A DNA stretch of 8,091 bases, from NCBI GenBank assembly GCA_938092125.1, contig CALKMQ010000156.1:1-8091 (forward strand). Direction: 5' to 3'. Below are positions 6,154 to 8,091 of the stretch, in pieces. The notes under the pieces are model-generated. The model had not been told where the DNA came from. It searched no databases and saw only the letters and a program-made list of their open reading frames with translations. Position 1 is the stretch's first letter. Each line of letters begins with the position of its first letter. The stretch comes from an uncultured bacterium. GTDB lineage: Bacteria; Fidelibacterota; Marinisomatia; Marinisomatales; UBA1611. The position numbers were made by a program, and so were the translations under genes.

Positions 6154-7956
6154 TTGAAAAAAAAAGTTAAAATAGGTTGTGCTTCAGGTTTTTGGGGTGA
6201 CACAGATATTGCTGCCCCTCAATTAGTAAACAATGGCAACATTAATTATTTAGTTTTTGACTACTTAGCAGAAGTTTCAATGTCAATTTTAGCAGGTGCA
6301 AAATTGAAAAATAATAGTCATGGTTATGCTAAAGATTTTATAAATCATATTGGTCCTTTAATAAAAAAAATTAAAGAAAAGAATATCAAAGTGATAAGTA
6401 ATGCTGGTGGAGTTAATCTTGAAGCATGTAGAAACGCACTGCTTGATGAAGCAAAAAAAGGAGGCGTAGACCTAAAAATTATAATACTTGAAGGTGACGA
6501 CCTTTTACATCTTGAAAACGATTTGAGATTAAGTAATATCAAAGAGATTGATACAAATGAGGTTCTTCCAGAAAACTTATTAAGTGTGAATGCGTATTTA
6601 GGCGCTCCAGGAATAAAAGCAGCCTTAAAGCTTGGAGCCGATATAGTAATTACTGGCAGATGCGTTGATAGTGCTTTAGTGCTTGGTCCTTTAATGTATG
6701 AATTTGATTGGAAAGTTGATGACTATGACCTTCTTGCTAGTGGTAGTCTAGCTGGGCACATAATTGAGTGTGGAGCTCAATGTACTGGTGGAAACTTTAC
6801 TGATTGGGAATCTGTAGAAAGGTTTGATAATATTGGGTTTCCAATTATAGAAGTAGAAAAAAATGGTGACTTTATCGTCACAAAGCCTAAAAATACTGGA
6901 GGAGTTGTCAATTTTGGAACAGTTGCAGAACAGTTTTTGTATGAAATTGGAAATCCTAGTAGTTACCTCCTTCCCGATGTTATATGTGATTTTACAAATG
7001 TTTCCATCAAAGATAAAGGCAACGATGTCGTTTCGGTAAAAGGAGCGAAAGGTAGTAGGCCTTCAAATTTCTATAAAGTATCTGCAACGTACCAAGACGG
7101 TTTTAAAACTGTTGCAACTTTAGTTATTGGTGGTCCAAAAGCTGTAAAAAAAGCATATTCTGTTGGTGATTCTATTTTAAAAAGGACTCAAGATATTTTT
7201 GCTGAACAAAATTTTTCTGCATATAAAGATATAAATGTTTCTGTGATAGGATCTGAAGATATCAACGACTATGATAATTTCAATGGTAGCAATGAAGTGG
7301 TATTAAGATTTGCTGCGAGGCATGAGGAAAAAGATGCACTTATTATATTATCTAGGGAGATAGCTCAAGCGGCTACTGGTATGGCTCCGGGTATAATGAA
7401 CTATTTAGGCGGACGGCCATCAATTTCTCCTTCAATTAATTTATTTTCTTTTATGTTAGATAAAAAGAAAGTGAATTGTCAAATTGATTTTAATAAGACC
7501 CTGAAATCCGTTGAAATCGCCAATACTGACAAATTAAATATTTCTTCAAATATATCGCATGCGAAGTTAGGTGGTAATACTAGCGATTATAGTTTTGAAA
7601 CCCGTTTAATAAATTTAGCATATGCTAGAAGTGGGGATAAAGGTAATCATGTAAACGTTGGTATTATTGCTAGAAATTCTGAATATTTTTCATATATAAA
7701 AAAGTCTTTGACTTCAGAAAAAATATCTTCTTATTTTAAAAATTGTACTGAAAAATCTGTTGTTTGTTGGGAGCTACCAAAGATAAATGGCTTGAATTTT
7801 CTTGTAAAGAATAGTCTAGGAGGTGGAGGGATGTCGAGCTTATTTCTTGACCCTCAAGGCAAGGCTTATGCTCAATATATTTTAAATGCAAAAATTGCAA
7901 TTCCAGAATTCATTTATAGTAAAATAGCAAAAGATAACTTTAGTTCGATTAGATAG
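6154..7956 (+). CDS. AtuA-family protein (DUF1446 plus C-terminal AtuA-like domain)
   Basis: Relative of AtuA, encoded in the Pseudomonas acyclic terpene utilisation cluster; the reaction catalysed by this family is not established. The 600 residues carry both usual parts. The N-terminal DUF1446 domain (about 4-450) shows GCASGFWGDTDIAAPQLV, ISNAGG (81-86), EGDDL (113-117), NAYLGAPGI (146-154), a very conserved TGRCVDSALVLGP block (167-179) and ECGAQCTGGNFTDW (205-218). The C-terminal domain (about 484-585) begins with LAYARSGDKGNHVNVGI (488-504) and includes a glycine-rich GGGGMSS turn (556-562). Predicted soluble, cytoplasmic. The start is TTG 6154: the conserved IGCASGFWGD starts at residue 7 and the next Met is residue 43. 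A Shine-Dalgarno-like GAAAGG precedes it. The gene is followed nine bases later by an acyl-CoA carboxylase beta subunit, the usual partner, which points to catabolism of a branched or unsaturated acyl-CoA. Confidence 0.9.
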   Translation: MKKKVKIGCASGFWGDTDIAAPQLVNNGNINYLVFDYLAEVSMSILAGAKLKNNSHGYAKDFINHIGPLIKKIKEKNIKVISNAGGVNLEACRNALLDEAKKGGVDLKIIILEGDDLLHLENDLRLSNIKEIDTNEVLPENLLSVNAYLGAPGIKAALKLGADIVITGRCVDSALVLGPLMYEFDWKVDDYDLLASGSLAGHIIECGAQCTGGNFTDWESVERFDNIGFPIIEVEKNGDFIVTKPKNTGGVVNFGTVAEQFLYEIGNPSSYLLPDVICDFTNVSIKDKGNDVVSVKGAKGSRPSNFYKVSATYQDGFKTVATLVIGGPKAVKKAYSVGDSILKRTQDIFAEQNFSAYKDINVSVIGSEDINDYDNFNGSNEVVLRFAARHEEKDALIILSREIAQAATGMAPGIMNYLGGRPSISPSINLFSFMLDKKKVNCQIDFNKTLKSVEIANTDKLNISSNISHAKLGGNTSDYSFETRLINLAYARSGDKGNHVNVGIIARNSEYFSYIKKSLTSEKISSYFKNCTEKSVVCWELPKINGLNFLVKNSLGGGGMSSLFLDPQGKAYAQYILNAKIAIPEFIYSKIAKDNFSSIR

Positions 7957-7965
7957 GTTAGGTGT

Positions 7966-8091
7966 ATGACAATATTTAAAACTAAAATTGATTCTCAATC
8001 CGAGAATTTTATAAATAATAAAAATCAGTTTGGTTCATTGGTTAAAAAGATGAATTCTATACATGGGCGAGCTGAAAAGGTATCAGAAAGA
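7966..8091 (+). CDS. Acyl-CoA carboxylase carboxyltransferase (beta) subunit, N-terminal fragment (3' end outside window)
   Basis: Only 42 residues are visible, and the frame runs open to the window edge. They resemble the extreme N-terminus of methylcrotonoyl-CoA / geranyl-CoA carboxylase beta subunits (LiuB/AtuC type): an I-D-S-x-S-E-x-F segment, a LVKKMNSIHGRAEKV helix, and an ER at the very end where the family continues with a conserved RH/RGKL region. The carboxyltransferase domain itself lies beyond the edge, so which acyl-CoA is carboxylated cannot be said. ATG 7966 is the start, nine bases after the atuA stop; AGG at 7955-7957 may act as a weak ribosome binding site. The pairing with an AtuA gene is the main contextual support. 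A biotin carboxylase/carrier subunit would be expected downstream. Confidence 0.75.
   Translation, partial: MTIFKTKIDSQSENFINNKNQFGSLVKKMNSIHGRAEKVSER

Noticed and set aside
6345..6542. Minus-strand open frame of 65 codons
   Set aside because: It is antisense to the conserved AtuA domain and has no independent support.
1..8091. Defence system, mobile element, CRISPR array or biosynthetic cluster
   Set aside because: No transposase, integrase, nuclease, toxin-antitoxin pair, direct-repeat array or terminal inverted repeats were seen; every gene falls in a known metabolic, GTPase or envelope family.

Overview
The window is a dense, strongly AT-rich stretch of bacterial DNA (about 70% A+T judged by eye). 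Every gene I can support lies on the + strand. There are five complete genes and two that are cut by the window edges. No non-coding stretch exceeds 300 bases; the longest gap is 139 bases, between the fourth and fifth complete genes. I saw no tRNA, rRNA, CRISPR array, insertion sequence or attachment site. TGA, TAA and TAG all act as stops, so the standard bacterial code applies.

Layout: (1) Bases 2-382 hold the C-terminal end of a membrane-bound lipid kinase of the dolichol kinase / SEC59-DGK1-VTE5 type. (2) It overlaps by ATGA a 681-residue BatA-type membrane protein with a von Willebrand factor A (VWA) domain. (3) Nine bases later comes the ribosome-associated GTPase HflX. (4) Next is an AcuI/YhdH-type acryloyl-CoA reductase. 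(5) Then a 3-hydroxyacyl-CoA dehydrogenase that looks like the second half of a FadJ-type fusion protein without its enoyl-CoA hydratase half. (6) After the 139-base AT-rich gap, which holds a perfect -10 hexamer, comes an AtuA-family protein. (7) Nine bases after that begins an acyl-CoA carboxylase beta subunit, cut at base 8091.

The left part (1-3) is envelope and housekeeping. The right part (4-7) is acyl-CoA catabolism: enoyl/acryloyl-CoA reduction, 3-hydroxyacyl-CoA oxidation, and an AtuA plus biotin-dependent carboxylase pair of the kind known from acyclic terpene (atu) and leucine/isovalerate (liu) degradation clusters. The pathway substrate cannot be read from this window. The AtuA family itself has no settled biochemical activity, which makes this the most open part of the window.

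A BatA/VWA protein beside a dolichol-kinase-like enzyme, high A+T and weak Shine-Dalgarno signals suggest a member of the FCB group, possibly a marine lineage such as Marinimicrobia (SAR406). This placement is an inference with modest confidence. A distinctive local trait is that four genes in a row (hflX, the reductase, the dehydrogenase and atuA) appear to start at TTG; for three of them homology leaves no ATG alternative.
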